NCBI GenBank assembly: GCA_027563935.2
Contig: CM050446.2
Coordinates: 24,183,501 to 24,247,500, forward strand
DNA length: 64,000 bases
Reading direction: 5' to 3'
Origin: Costus lasius
Taxonomy: Eukaryota; Streptophyta; Magnoliopsida; Zingiberales; Costaceae
The notes beneath the pieces were generated by a model. It was not told where the DNA came from. It did not search any database and was given only the letters and a program-made list of their open reading frames with translations. Position 1 is the first letter of the stretch, and each line of letters opens with the position of its first letter. Position numbers and translations under genes: made by a program. Shown one piece after another: positions 9,653 through 21,244 of the stretch.

Positions 9653-11700
9653 TCATCTCTTCCTCCTCTTCTTCGCTGCTCTTTCCTGAAATTCCTTATT
9701 AGTACACTTCAAAGATGTGTCAGTTTTAAGATCAAAAGGTTCATCAAATAAACTATGCATGTCACTAACAACCTCATCATCAATTATTTCTATGTTACAA
9801 CATGTCTCTGAGTGTGATGTCTTTTTTAAAGATTCAATTAAATCAAATTCAATTTTATCACCACAAATATCAAAAGTCAAATTTCCTTTTCTAACATCAA
9901 TTAAAGCACCAGATGTAGCTAAAAAAGGTCTACCAAGAATAATTGGATTTTTAGAATTTTCTTTCATCTCTAGAACTACAAAGTCTGCAGGTATGAAAAA
10001 CTTACCAATTTGCACATGAACATTCTCTAATATACCAACCGGATACTTGACTGATGAATCAGCAAGTTGCAAAGAAATTAAGGTTGATTTGAGCTCTCCA
10101 ATATCCAATTTCCTGTAAAGAGAATAAGGTATTAGACTAACACTTGCACCAAGATCACATAAGGCTCGGTCAAAAGCCATATCTCCAATGGAACATGGTA
10201 TAGAAAAACTACCTGGATCCTTTAGTTTCGGTGGCAACTATTCTGAATAAGAGCACTACATTCCTCTGTAAGTGCCATAGTACCATAATCCTCAATTTTT
10301 CTCTTGTTGGACAAACTTTCTTTCAAAAATTTGTCATAAGATGACATTTTACATAAAGCTTCAGTAAAAGGTATGTTAATGTAAAGCTTTTTCAAAACTT
10401 CAAGAAATTGCCCAAATTGTTTGTCTAGTGTACTCTGTGTAAATCTCTAAGGAAAGGGTATAGGTGGTCTATAGGGCTGAGGTAAATTAGATTTAGAATC
10501 ATCCTTCTGACATGGCACATCCCCTTTTGGTTCATCACCCTTTTGAGGTGTCAAACTAGGTCGGGTTTGTTCATGTTCAGAAGAATTTTCTAATTCTAAC
10601 TTATCATGATCATCATTAGCCCTTTTTCCATTAATATCAACCTTCCCCTTAGGTTCTTCTAATTGTTTCCCACTTCTAGTCATGATAGCATTACAGTACT
10701 CCCTAGGATTTACTTCAGGTTTTACAGGCAATTTTCCATGGGGTCTGTAAGAACTACTAGCTTGTTGTGCAATTTGATTTTAAGAATTTTGTTGTGGGCT
10801 TCTAAGGATCCTACTTATGAAACTAGTTGGCTAATTATTCCTCTAAGATCTTCAATTTCCTTACTTTGATTTTGCATGAATTGGTTTTGATTAGCCATAA
10901 GCTTCTCTAACATAGACTCAACATTAGAATTCTGGTTTGGGTTTTGGTTTTGGGTTGGTCTGTTTTGAAATCCCCTGTTCTCGGTTTGTCCCCCTACATT
11001 GTTATTATTTTTCTAAGATAAATTGGGGTGATTCCTCCATCCAGGGTTATAAGTACTAGAGTAGGGATCATTGTTTCTACCTTGATTATAGTTCCCTACA
11101 GCATTAGCATGTTCAGAATTATGGTCTACAATAACTCTACAATGTTCAGCAGTATGACCATCATTACCACAAACTTCACAAACAATAGCAGAAATAAAAG
11201 CAGTTTGCATTTTGAAGGAATCAAACCTGTTGCACAAGGAGTCTATCTTCTCTGCTAAGGTACGCCATCCATCACTCTCACTCTTACCTTGAGAAGGTCT
11301 GTAAAGTACTCCTCTCTCAGAAGTCCACTGACTGTGATTAAGAGCCATCTCCTCCAGCAATTTGAATGCATCATCAATCGTTTTGCTTATAAGAGCTCCA
11401 CCTGCAGCAACATCAACAGTTAGTCTGGTATTATAGAGCAAACCATTATAAAAAGTATGAAGTAAAACCCATTTCTCAATGCCATGGTGATGACACTTCC
11501 GTTGTAATTCGTTGAACCGCTCTCATGCCTCACTGAATGATTCTCCATCCTTTTGTTGAAAGCTTGTAATTTGGTTTCTCAGTTGGATGGTCTTGCTCGG
11601 TGGAAAATATTTCATCAGAAAATAATTTGATAGTTGATCCCAAGTTGTGAAGGTGCTGCTTGGTTGTGCTTGAAGCCATGATCTCGCTCGGTCCCTAAGA
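9653..11700 (-). pseudogene. gag-protease of element 2 (frameshifted; ends in a basic tail, no RT)
   Basis: Reading leftwards from 11700, the remaining gag has capsid motifs (FLMKYFPPSK, LRNQITSF), an intact CCHC knuckle (CEVCGNDGHTAEHC, about 11140-11185), NPREYCNAIMTRSGK, then the protease at 9653-10237. The protease has the CDLGAS active-site loop (Asp at residue 28 of that open stretch) and ILGRPFLATSG. After protease comes a basic end, AAKKRRKR, at the stop. Where RT would follow, only about 190 bp of decayed sequence leads to the conserved inverted motif. Breaks include a stop at about 11522, a frameshift at about 10238 and stops in the linker. The N-terminus before RVLRDRARSW was deleted in the fusion with the LTR. 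Confidence 0.85.
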
Positions 11701-13257
11701 ACTCGAGGATCACTCTCGTGCATCCGAATTCTAGGTTGATAACCTCAAGTGGAAACTCAAAGATCACTCTCGTGCATCCGAGTCTCAACACAAGTTTTAC
11801 TCAAGGTTCTCCGACGATCGAAAATTTAATCTCTTAAAACTTCCAATCAAGTCTAAAATATTAACTCGATCCAAAGAATCATAAAATCAACAAGGCATTA
11901 AAAATCACTAAAAATCAGAATTCAAAGAACAATCTAATCTCTTACGATAGTTCCAAACTCAATAATTCCTAGGGTTCCAAATTTCACAATCAACTTCTCA
12001 GTCTATTTTGCAAAATTCTAAGGCATGCTAATATTCATGAAACTAAGGAGAATCAAAGGACAATCAATCACAACAGTAAAATTATCATAATAAAAACTAG
12101 TTTGACAAAATTAGGGTTTTCTAGTCATTAAGAAACAAAGAAACTACACCCCCAAGTCCCATAGAAAGATTAAACTACCATGATGAAGGAATTACAATAA
12201 ACATGTTTCAGTGTGAATAGAAATCGAAGAGAAGGAAGAAAAGTTACAAAACAGGGCTGTAATTGAATTACAGCCCGTAATTTGATATGAACAGTGTTGT
12301 CACCACTGTTCTGTTGATTTCTCCCTCGATCAGACTCCAAACGCTCTGAAACTTCTGGTGTGCGTTCTCCTTCACTAGGCGAAGCTCTCTGTCAAAAATC
12401 GTGGCCGGAGATGGTCTGTAGGCTGAAAACCGACGAACCCTCATGTGGCCGCTCCTCTCTCAAATTTGCCGTGAATCGTGGATAAAAATTGTTTCTTTTG
12501 CTTCGTGTGTCTTCTCATCTTAAAGACGAGTCTCCCACATCTTTTGGATCTTTAATTGGTTCCCTAAATCTCTAGAAATTGTGTTTTGACGGAATCAGAT
12601 GGAAAAATCACGAATCTAAATATGAAAATATGGTACCGTCGTAGTTTCAATGAGAAACACGGTAGTGCCATATTTTGTCTTGGAGGTTTCTATGAAGAAA
12701 CATCCAAAAATATAGTACCATCATAGTTTCTCCTGGAAATATGGTAGTGCCATATTTTGTCTCGGAAGTTTCTGTGAAGAAATGTCCGAAAATACGATAC
12801 CGTCGTAGTTTCTCCCGGAAATACGGTAGTGCCGTATTTGTGCTAGAAGTCTCTGGTTGAAATCGCCCAAAAAAATGGTACCATATGGTACCGTCTTAGT
12901 TTGTCTGCAAAATATGGTAGTGCCGTATTTCTCTCTGGTTGATGTCATCCGAAAATACAGTACCGTCGTAAAATTCCTAGAAAATACGGTAGTGCCGTAT
13001 TTTGGCTAGAAAGGTTGTTTTGAGTTTAAATTTGATGTGTAAACTCTTCTTGATGATTAGAACTTGTTCATGCATTTAAGTTGCCTGAAAACTGGTGATA
13101 ATGGTATCTTTTTGCCTGAAATTGATCAAAAACAAAGACTGGTGTAGATTCCGAAGTATTTGGCAAATAATGTATAAAAATAAAGCAAAAGAGCAAGATT
13201 ATGACTCAAAAGACTAGTAAATAAGCGTGAAAAATACTATGAAATTGGGAGTCATCA
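11700..13257 (-). repeat. Truncated 5' LTR of element 2
   Basis: This sequence matches LTR 4226-6125 closely from the CACTCTCGTGCATCC block to the terminal GGGAGTCATCA. The left (U5) part and the primer site are missing. The junction at about 11700 joins gag (GTCCCTAAGAACTCG) directly to the LTR. A hairpin array lies at 12628-13003. The five bases after the LTR end (ATAAT, 13258-13262) are the target duplication, so the right terminus is original and only the internal side was deleted. Confidence 0.88.
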
Positions 13258-13262
13258 ATAAT

Positions 13263-13401
13263 CTCTATGTGTTCTCCTCTCAGCCATGATTGATTCTTCT
13301 TCTCTCTCCTCTGCAAATTTCAATTTCTTGCGCAATCTAAGAGTTTTATTAATTTCAGGATCAAAAGGAACTAATGGTCCTGATCTAAGAGTCCTGCGCA
13401 T
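13263..13401 (-). pseudogene. gag N-terminus of Athila element 3
   Basis: The frame starts with ATG at 13399-13401 (MRRTLRSGPLVPFDPEINK) and continues through a basic, charged helix to MAERRTHRDY, where element 2 inserted. The next residues continue at 4225 (YVALN...), as comparison with gag of element E (RDYAAPN) shows. The start is placed here because element E uses the same MRR(S/T)LRSGPLVP beginning. Further upstream in-frame hydrophobic residues are probably leader sequence. Confidence 0.8.
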
Positions 13402-13509
13402 AAACAAGTAGAAGATCAAATAAGCTAATAATTTAACACAGAGAAATAAAAAAAACAAAGCTTATTCTAGCAATACTATCAATTATATCAATATTAATAG
13501 AAACTAAGG

Positions 13510-13527
13510 TCCCCGGCAACGGCGCCA
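13510..13527 (-). other. Primer-binding site, tRNA-Asp type (element 3)
   Basis: The reverse complement is TGGCGCCGTTGCCGGGGA, which I recognise as the 3' end complement of plant tRNA-Asp. It lies six bases from the LTR terminus at 13534 and is the best-preserved primer site in the window. Confidence 0.93.
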
Positions 13528-13533
13528 AAAACT

Positions 13534-15111
13534 TGTTGTGTCCGCAAGGGCACGGATACTCGAAGTAATATTTAAGATATCAAACCACAGGGACCTCGTT
13601 GTTAAGTACCAAAGAATTGAATTCTCACTAGCTAAACAAATCGTGAATAATGAAAACAAACGATCGAACGGTATACGAAAAATCAGAGAGAAAGAATTGG
13701 AACTAGGGGTTCATCCACCTTAATATTTATGACTAGATATAATTAAATGTTCATCAATCTATTTTCGTTATGGTAAAGATATAATTAAATGTTCATCAAT
13801 CTATTTTCGTTCTAGGGTTCCAAGTTTTGCTTATCATCTTCTTAGTCCATAACATAAAACTCTAACACATTTTAATGATTGAAACTAGAGAAGATTAAAG
13901 ATATTAATCTCTTAAGTAAAATTACCATACCAAAAATATTTTGATGGAATAAAGATCATCTAGTCATTGAAAATATCAAGGGGATTACCCCCTTTGTCTC
14001 AAAAGAAAGTTTAAGCTAGCATGATTGAAGAATTACCGCAAAATATTGTTTAGAGTGATTATAAATATAAGAGAAGAGGAAAAGTTACAAAACAGGGCTA
14101 TAATGAAAACTACAGCCCGTAATTTACAACAAACTCACGATGAACAGTGCAGGCAACCATGTTTTTGTTGATTTCTCCTCGATCGATGTCCTTTTACTTT
14201 GAAACTTCTGTATTGTGTTCTCCTTCCTCAGGCGAAGCTTCCATTCAAACTTTGTGGCCGAAGATGGTCTGTAAGATGAACGGCGATGAACCCTAATGCG
14301 GCGGCGATTCTCCCAAATTCTCCGTGGAGCGTGAATGAAAATTATTCCTTTCGCTTCATAAATCTTCCCTTGCTAATGTTGAGTGTTTTCCCTTTTTTCA
14401 GATCTTCAATTGGTGCCCTAAATCTCAAGAAATCATCTTTTTAAGTTTTCGACGGAAGAATCGGGCAATTGGGCACAAAATTACGGTACCGTGACAATCA
14501 TTACGGTACTGCCGTAATTACTTCTGAAGTTTCTATAGGTATATGGCACGTAATTACGGCACTATAAAATTCGTCATGGTAGTGTCGTAATCTCCTTGAT
14601 TGTTCCTAAAAGTTTCTGTAGGAAATTTGTCCAAAATTACGGCACCAATAAAATCCTCACCGCTGTGCCGTAATTCTTCCGCAATCCATTGAAGTCTCTG
14701 TCTAAATCTGGACCGAAATCATGGTACCGTAAAATTCATTACGGTAGTGCCGTAATTTCCAAAAAATCTTCTGTGGGTTATGATCGTGAAATTCATTACG
14801 ATAGTGTCATATTCCCAGATTACGGCCATAAATTTAATTACGACACTACCGTAATTTCGTAGGAAAATCCGGTTTGACTTGAAATTTAGTGCGCAAACTC
14901 CTCTTGATGGTTAGAATTCATCCATGCATCGAAATTATTTGAAAACTCATGATAATGATGCCTTTTTACCAGAAATTGATCAAACACCAAGAAAGGTGTA
15001 GATTCCGAAATATTTGATAAATAAGGCATAAAAATAAGCAACAGAGCATGATTATGACCCAAAGATGCAGTGGATTTAGCAAGAAATATGCTATGAAATT
15101 TAGAGTCATCA
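13534..15111 (-). repeat. Athila-type LTR (5' LTR of element 3), internally deleted
   Basis: TGTTGTGTCCGCAAG to GAGTCATCA, 1578 bp, about 300 bp shorter than LTR 901-2785. The shortfall is the TTTCGTGCA-repeat block. In its place is a 35-bp direct duplication (13735-13769 and 13777-13811) with 7 bp between. A hairpin array lies at 14482-14855. Beyond 15111 the sequence switches to LTR-B, so element 3 inserted in LTR-B; GGTTT at 15112-15116 should be one target-duplication copy, the other being left of the window. Confidence 0.88.
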
Positions 15112-15204
15112 GGTTTCACCTCGTTGATGATTATGAATTTAAATAAAAATAAACCTTTGAAAAGAAGATTAAAGCGTTGAAAGGGACTTTTCCTAAGGTA
15201 CAGA
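15112..15204 (-). repeat. LTR-B fragment between element 3 and copia A
   Basis: These 93 bp match the solo LTR-B at about 47569-47662 (AATTATGA..., CTTCCTAAGGT). The match resumes at 24509 and again at 33717, which shows that three elements were inserted in one LTR-B. Confidence 0.8.
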
Positions 15205-17462
15205 TGTTAGGGAATGCCGGGTGTAATTTAAAATTTTGCAGTCCCAGGACGCAGCGGAAGAAGCATTACACCCGAAACACATTCCTTTCCCAAGGATCCA
15301 TGCGAGATAGAAGACACAAGGATGTGTTAGAGATGTACCTCTTTTGCTTGTCTAGACGTCGAAGCCATGTTGAAGGCGCCCAAGTGTTCGCCCTCTACAA
15401 GTATCCACGCGTCGACTCCTTGATCGTTGCTCCCTTCCACGCTTGGTGCTAGCCTCGGGAAGAGAATCAAGCCTTAGGGTATCTTTACTTCTCTTGCGCC
15501 ACCTCCAAGATGAAAGCGCCAAGAGGAGATGAGGAGGAAGATGATGCCGCCAAGTTGCTTCCTTTCTTCTTCTTTGCTTCCGCCACCTTCAAGCAAGGTG
15601 CGCCTATGGCCAAGGAAGGGAGAGAGCTTCTGGCAAGGAGATGCCACCAAGCACTAAGAGTCCTTGCGCCAAGAAGAGAGGGAGAGGAAGAAATTGTGGC
15701 TCCAAGGAAGAAGTTTGTGCCAAGCCTTATTTACTCTCGCCCCTTGCACTCCAAGTCTCTCCAAGAGATATGTCACCCCTCCTACATGTTGTCCACACGA
15801 ATCAACCTTTTAGTGGGGTGACAAGGGTCCTATTAATAGGACAAGGGGCGGTTAGGGCAATGGCTAGGATTATGCCAAGTGGGCGGCTAGGATAAAGGAG
15901 TCTTGAGGTAAGGAAAGTCTCCAAGACTTTACCATAAACCTCATTCAACCTATCCTAATTTGCCCAATGGCCATATCAGCCCAAGACATGCCTTAGAGGC
16001 ATTCTTTCCATCCAAGAAGAAGGGCTAGGCGCAACATGCATGAGGAATTCGGCTAGGGTGGTGTCTTGGGAGAAACTAGGGTTTGAGGTAAGGTAAGTCT
16101 CCAAGATATTACCATATACCTCTTCCCTATGTCCATATGCGCCTAGGAACTTCCCATAAAAGTTCTCAAGCCATATCAGCCCCATGACTTGCCTTAGAGG
16201 CAAGTATTCCATCCAAGGAAGAAGGGCTAGGCGCCCTTTACTTCCATAATGAAGCAAAGGCGCCTCCCTCACCCCATTATGCCCCTAGGCGCCAATGGGG
16301 TGAGAATTCTCCCCATTATACCCTTTTAAGCCAATTCCTCTTCATGACAACTAATTATTGGGCCTCATTGGATAATGAGCTAGCCCAAACTTCATGGCGT
16401 GGGTTGATTAAGCCATTGGATCTAATCCAATGCAACCCTAATCCAAATGTGACCAATCTAGGTCAATTTCGGGTCAACCTGCCAAAAATGAAGTTTGGCT
16501 CCAATAACTTTCTTCCGACTCATCAGGCCCATTGGCGCTGATGAAATCTTCCAAATTGATCCAAGTTATCCAATAACTTGATCCTAAGGCTTCTGAATAA
16601 AGCAACGTCAAGAGTCTATTGCATGTGACCCCATAGGATCCATATGACGATGGCAATGATGTAAACATCATAAGTAGTGAGGGGTATCTAGCAACACATC
16701 ACTACTACCCATGTCATAGGACTTAAGTCATTATGGCAACAACTCCTAACAAACAACGAGGATTCCTATTGCATTACAGATCCCTTTGCCTAAGCTGATA
16801 TCTTGCCATTGGATTAGTCTCAAGTTTATTATCCAATGCATTGGTCATGACTCAACAAGTGTGGCCACACTCTCCTGTCATGCACCAATAAGGTGGGGCG
16901 CCCCGAGTGGATATCATGCTTCCAATAAGGAAGGGGCAAATCCTACTATTGGTCATTCATGTCTCTACATGACTTATGACATGCCCAATGACAGTCGTTT
17001 TGATCTCCCAATTACGGAGAGACGTAAGACTGTATTAAAGCACACCCGTCATCAAATCTAGACATGAATACCTCAAGTCTAAGGATCAATGCAAACCTCT
17101 TGCATGTGAGATTGACTTGTTGACTAGACAAGTCAATCCTCACGGTGGATCACTCCAGTGCATCCAATGCACCTGTATGTCTGCGTTACTGTGCCCCGCA
17201 CCTAACCAGCCCATACACCAGTCTCACATGTACCAAAGCTGTCCCATATTTGCTAAGGTACCTTGTCTGGGGATAGCTTATGAGAATGGATCCAATCCAA
17301 ACTCCTGGGATATTATTTATGCAACTCAATACATCAACGCAGGTAGAGAAGTCTTGCATAATAACGACCATGCCTATATAAAGAGTAATAGTTTTATCAA
17401 AGTACATTCAAACAATGCCTGACCATGTCCATACATTGGTCTTTAGGGCATATACACCAACA
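15205..17462 (-). repeat. Copia A 3' LTR
   Basis: TGTTAGGGAATGCCGGG on the left to ATACACCAACA on the right; on the minus strand this is a classic TGTTGG...CCTAACA copia LTR. It shares its right third (the block around CATCAGGCCCATTGGCGCTGATGAAATC and the AGGGCATATACACCAACA end) with the LTRs of copia I and H, but its left part differs, so it is a sister family. Plus-strand open frames inside it are read against the direction of the element and are not credible genes. Confidence 0.93.
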
Positions 17463-17478
17463 ATCTCCCACTTGCACT
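17463..17478 (-). other. Polypurine tract of copia A
   Basis: On the minus strand AGTGCAAGTGGGAGAT lies directly against the 3' LTR. Copia I (44671-44686) and H (62545-62560) carry the same tract at the same place, with one change in H. It is the expected plus-strand primer site. Confidence 0.8.
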
Positions 17479-18830
17479 AAGACCAAGGACAACTAGTGTT
17501 TAGTCAGTTCCAATGTCTCAAGTATGACCTTATTTTGCTTCCGCTGCGCCAGAGGCTAGGTCAGTGGGTTTTCCAGATTGCTATCTGTGTTTATTTTAAC
17601 AAATTTGATCATCATCATTATCCATGATCTCTAAGATCAGATGATATGCTGCAGTACATACTTGAGCATTAAGTTCCTTCTCCTATGCTATGGTCCCAGT
17701 AAGAACTATACTGGACCATCAAGCACAATGAACTAGATCAAGTTCAAATGAATGAAGCTGCCTCCTTGGCTGCCACAAGGAGCTGCAATGTACTCAGCCT
17801 TATTTGTAGAATCTTGCCACTTTGGTTTGCATAATGCTCTTTCAGCATACAACACCATAACAAGGCAAAGCGCAAATCCTGGCTGTGATTAATAGTCACT
17901 AGACTGGAACGAAGTGTCAGTGTACCCCTGTACACAAAATTCTTTCCTGTCTATCATAGACTAGACTCCAATCCTTTATACTTCCCAAGTATATGTATAA
18001 GGATTGCTTTCATAGCTATCTAGTGTTAAACACTAAGATCTGATTGAAACTTGCTGGCTATGCTCCAAGCATGTGCCACAAATGGTCTTCAAAACATGAT
18101 CCATCCTACATACAATGTATCAGGACTTTGGACCCATGTTAATACTCTCCAACTGTGTCACAGGACACACATGTTTGAGAGAGTCAGACCATATCTTCCT
18201 GGAAGGTATCAATATTTGGAATCATCCAATATAAACCTCTCTAGAAACTCTTGGATAAACATAGATTGACTAAAGGGCAATGACTTTCTTGGATCTCTAT
18301 CTATAGATCCTCATGCCTGAGATGTTGGCATCATTCCCTAGATCATTCTTCTTGAAATACATATCAAACCTTTTTCTTCACCATGTGAAGAGTTGTGATG
18401 TCATTCCATATGAGGAGAATGTCATCAATCATCTAGAACAAGAAATACTATTAAGGTGCTCCCACTGATCTTCTTGTAAACACAGGCTATTTCAAACATG
18501 CTTGCATAACACCATGCATATCTTTATGGCCTTGATATGAAAACCTTTTCTGGCTATTTCCTTATAGATATCTTTTCAGATGTCCATGCAAGAAAAGCAG
18601 CTATCATAACAACATGCCATAATTGATCATGCAATTATAACAAGCAGATCCCTAATGGACTTAAAGCTCAGCTAGTGGTGAAAATTTCATCATTATCCAC
18701 CCAGTGGATTTGCCTGAAATTATTGTTCACTAGCTTGTCTTTTAAGGTAACAATGTTACCTTCCATGTCTATCTTCCTAGAAGATTAATTTATAGCCTGT
18801 GGGAATTACCCCTTTGGCAGCTTATCCAAG
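17479..18830 (-). pseudogene. Copia A reverse transcriptase/RNase H remnant
   Basis: The position between polypurine tract and RT-upstream linker, and scattered similarity to the copia I sequence (for example CACTTGCACTAAGACC, the CATGATCTCT...GATCAG block near 17624 and CCATGTCTATCTTC near 18763), identify this as RT/RNase H. No YVDD motif is readable and no frame is open for more than about 70 codons. It is shorter than the roughly 1450 bp of copia I. This is a wreck, not an enzyme. Confidence 0.65.
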
Positions 18831-18832
18831 TC

Positions 18833-19117
18833 CTAGACTTGATTAGCAGACATGGAGTCCATTATGGTTTTCATGGCCTTTAGCCATTTCTTGGAATCTG
18901 GTCCACCGACCGCTTCCATTTCCTCATAAGTCTTAGGTTCATGCTTGATGAAAAATTCGTCATGCCCAGCATATCGAATCGATCCAGACTTATGTGGTTC
19001 CTGTGTTACTTGAACCTCAGGTTGACTTTCAACCTGTATGTGAGATTTTGCTCTCCATCTGTGTCTAATTATATTGTGGTTGATTCTGGACCTTGTCCAA
19101 ATCAAATATACTCCCAC
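18833..19117 (-). pseudogene. Copia A linker between integrase and RT
   Basis: A short open stretch ends SKKWLKAMKTIMDSMSANQV, equivalent to SERWLDAMLSEMDSMSANQV of copia H; this is the standard segment before the copia RT domain. The upstream part is polar and variable (QVESQPEVQVTQEPHK). The frame is lost on both sides. Confidence 0.75.
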
Positions 19118-20020
19118 TAGCTTCTTTCAAAAGAAATACTTTCTTAAGAGAGACAGCAGTTTGAGCAACAAATATTTTGTTCTCCTTGGGATAGAATTAA
19201 CACTCTACAGTGTACCACAAACACATACTTTTAAATCACTGCACATTACATTCCCAATTCCATTGAAGAAATGGGATATTTGCAGTTCTCAACTCAAAAG
19301 CTAATTTAGACATTTTCTTACGGAGCAGCAATACATCTGTTTGCATGGCATCATAGTAGTATATTTGCATGACTATTCAAAGATGGAATCCACATCCAAT
19401 GTGTTCCTTTTTCTTTCTTTGAAATTCACCACACAGTGGTGTACTTAGAAAGCTGTGAGATAACTCCACACTTCTTAGGACAGTCATCAAATTCTCCACT
19501 AATCATCTTGATCCAATCAAGGTGCTTTAATAGATCCTTCAATTTGACTCAATACTTCATTTGTGAACTTCTTGGATTTTTCCAAAGTTCTTGGATTGCG
19601 TAAGGCATACCCACACCTAAATGAAGTATATATAACTCCTCTTAGAGCTTGTTTACATGGGTCCACTTACATTTTGTGTACTAGATCCAACAAGCCAATA
19701 GTCCTTCCATCCTTTACGATGAAGGCAGCATCTGTCATATTGTTCCTTTGAACTAGGCTCACATGTATCATAATCCTGAAAGGATAATGATCCCAATAGT
19801 CCATGGACTTTTGGATGTGACCATTGTTCTATGGTTCAAGAGACAATGCTATAAGAGGAATTTTATTGAATCATTAGATCTGATCTTGTGTTACATATAG
19901 AACCATAAACTATTGTCAATTATATCACTTCAATAGAACATCTCAGATTAAAGAAAAATATTATTTATTATTTTCAAACTGAAGTCCTTTCCAAAAGGAA
20001 TGATGTTCTAATACATAAGC
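19118..20020 (-). pseudogene. Copia A integrase remnant
   Basis: The right place and weak similarity mark this as integrase: near 19450-19480 it still reads CGVISQLSKYTT, equivalent to [12 protein letters not shown] of copia I. The catalytic triad cannot be read and stops occur in every frame. About 900 bp remain, which also covers the region where the zinc-binding part would be. Confidence 0.6.
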
Positions 20021-20760
20021 TGATACATAATAGCAAAGTTCTATATAAAGTCTTCAAGGCAGTGAGATGATATCAACAGCAGCATCCAATGCTCCGTCCC
20101 TGACCCGAGAGTCGATCCCATCAAGCCTCTTCGTCCTACTTCTTTTGAGCTCCTGCACATGTAAAACATATGTGAGCCTCACATACGGTACCCAGTACCC
20201 ATGAATAAGAAGTAAACAAAAGACCTCGGTAACACAATACCTGAAGCGGATGGATTACATCCCTTCCTCTTTGCCATGCTCTTCTTGGCCATCAATCCTC
20301 TTCGAAATACCGATGCATTCCCAGTCTTCCGAAGTATTAGCTTCGAAGATACAGAACCATGGTTTTTCTCAGATTCAGGCACACATTCTGAAGATCCAAC
20401 AGAACTCTCCTGATCATTGTCTATAGAGCATGGTGTGAAGAGACCTTTGAGATGTATGATTAGATCATAGATCCCCATCTCATCACATTCAACCTTGACC
20501 TCTGGGGTCATGCACTCTAAGACAAGAGCAGTGTACTGTTCGTTATCTTCACAATATTCAAGATAGACATTCCACTCCCAGTCATTAGTGAAATATACAC
20601 TGGGCTAGGATGGAGGTCTTTCAAGAAGATGCACCTTATTTTCTAGTTCCAGTATCTTGGACAAAATCTTGAACCATTTTGTCCAATTTGTCCCATCCAG
20701 TTTATGTTTATAAAGTTTCAATCTTAGATCAGGAGATGCCTTCTACAATAAGTAAATAAG
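20021..20760 (-). pseudogene. Copia A gag-protease, shortened
   Basis: The longest open frame (20179-20511, 110 residues) starts in gag (MTPEVKVECDEMGIYDLI, equivalent to the helix before 'HL..LF' in plant copia gag). It jumps through a short polar and basic segment (RRGLMAKKSMAKRKG) into the protease start. Gag continues upstream to about 20760 (TKWFKIL, WNVYLEYCEDNEQ) behind a stop or frameshift. A normal copia gag has a zinc knuckle here; none is visible. The protease DTG-type motif is not readable at about 20180. Confidence 0.6.
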
Positions 20761-20903
20761 TAAAGTAAGTACAATGATAAAGCATTTAATAAGGACTTTA
20801 AATTAAATGCTATGCTCCCACTACTTCCAAAATAAGTTGAGAACTCTCTAACTCAACATGGAAATAGGTGAGTAGGATCCTAATTTCACATAAGGTCTCC
20901 GCG

Positions 20904-20919
20904 ACTCACGAGGGTGAGT
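20904..20919 (-). other. Leader hairpin 1 of copia A
   Basis: ACTCAC, loop GAGG, GTGAGT: a perfect 6-bp stem. The equivalent in copia I (49532-49547) is TCCCGC, loop TAGG, GTAGGA, with four Watson-Crick pairs, one G-T pair and one mismatch, so the shape is kept while bases differ. Confidence 0.6.
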
Positions 20920-21228
20920 TGAGATGCACAGAGAGTCTCATGCTTCCTTAGGTAGGCATGCCAGCCAATTGTGCCATGCACAATTCCCCTTAGTTGAGAC
21001 AGACTAGGCGCCTTGTGTCCAGCGAGGGCTGGATACAACACAAAACCCTATCTTCTCAACAGCTGCCTCTAGTAATTCATCATGTCAATGACATATGAAA
21101 AACTAGTCAAGTCTGGTCCTAACCGTTATGCCCAGGGCCAACAAATTTCCTTGCGAAGGCACGCCCAGGTTAAAACTGGACTGGGGAAATCATTGTCACC
21201 ACACACCTTCTAAAGATAAGTGGGTGTG

Positions 21229-21244
21229 TCCCACGAGGGTGGGA
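21229..21244 (-). other. Leader hairpin 2 of copia A
   Basis: TCCCAC, loop GAGG, GTGGGA: a perfect 6-bp stem with the same loop as hairpin 1, 325 bp away. In copia I (49854-49867) it is TCCAC, loop TAGG, GTGGA; one base is lost from each arm, which keeps the stem fully paired. Confidence 0.6.

Larger units (their letters stand above)
4226..13257 (-). mobile_element. Athila-like element 2: non-autonomous, gag-protease-ORF2 without RT/integrase
   Basis: This is a nearly complete minus-strand element inserted in the gag of element 3. The target duplication ATAAT is present at 4221-4225 and 13258-13262. Left to right: 3' LTR (4226-6125), 3' untranslated region, ORF2 (7284-8693), hairpin spacer, the conserved inverted motif (9437-9462), protease and gag, then a 5' LTR that lost its proximal end. 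A deletion at about 11700 fuses mid-gag directly to the LTR and removed the primer site, the gag N-terminus and the U5 end. No RT, RNase H or integrase is present between protease and ORF2. Element E shares that architecture independently. Confidence 0.92.
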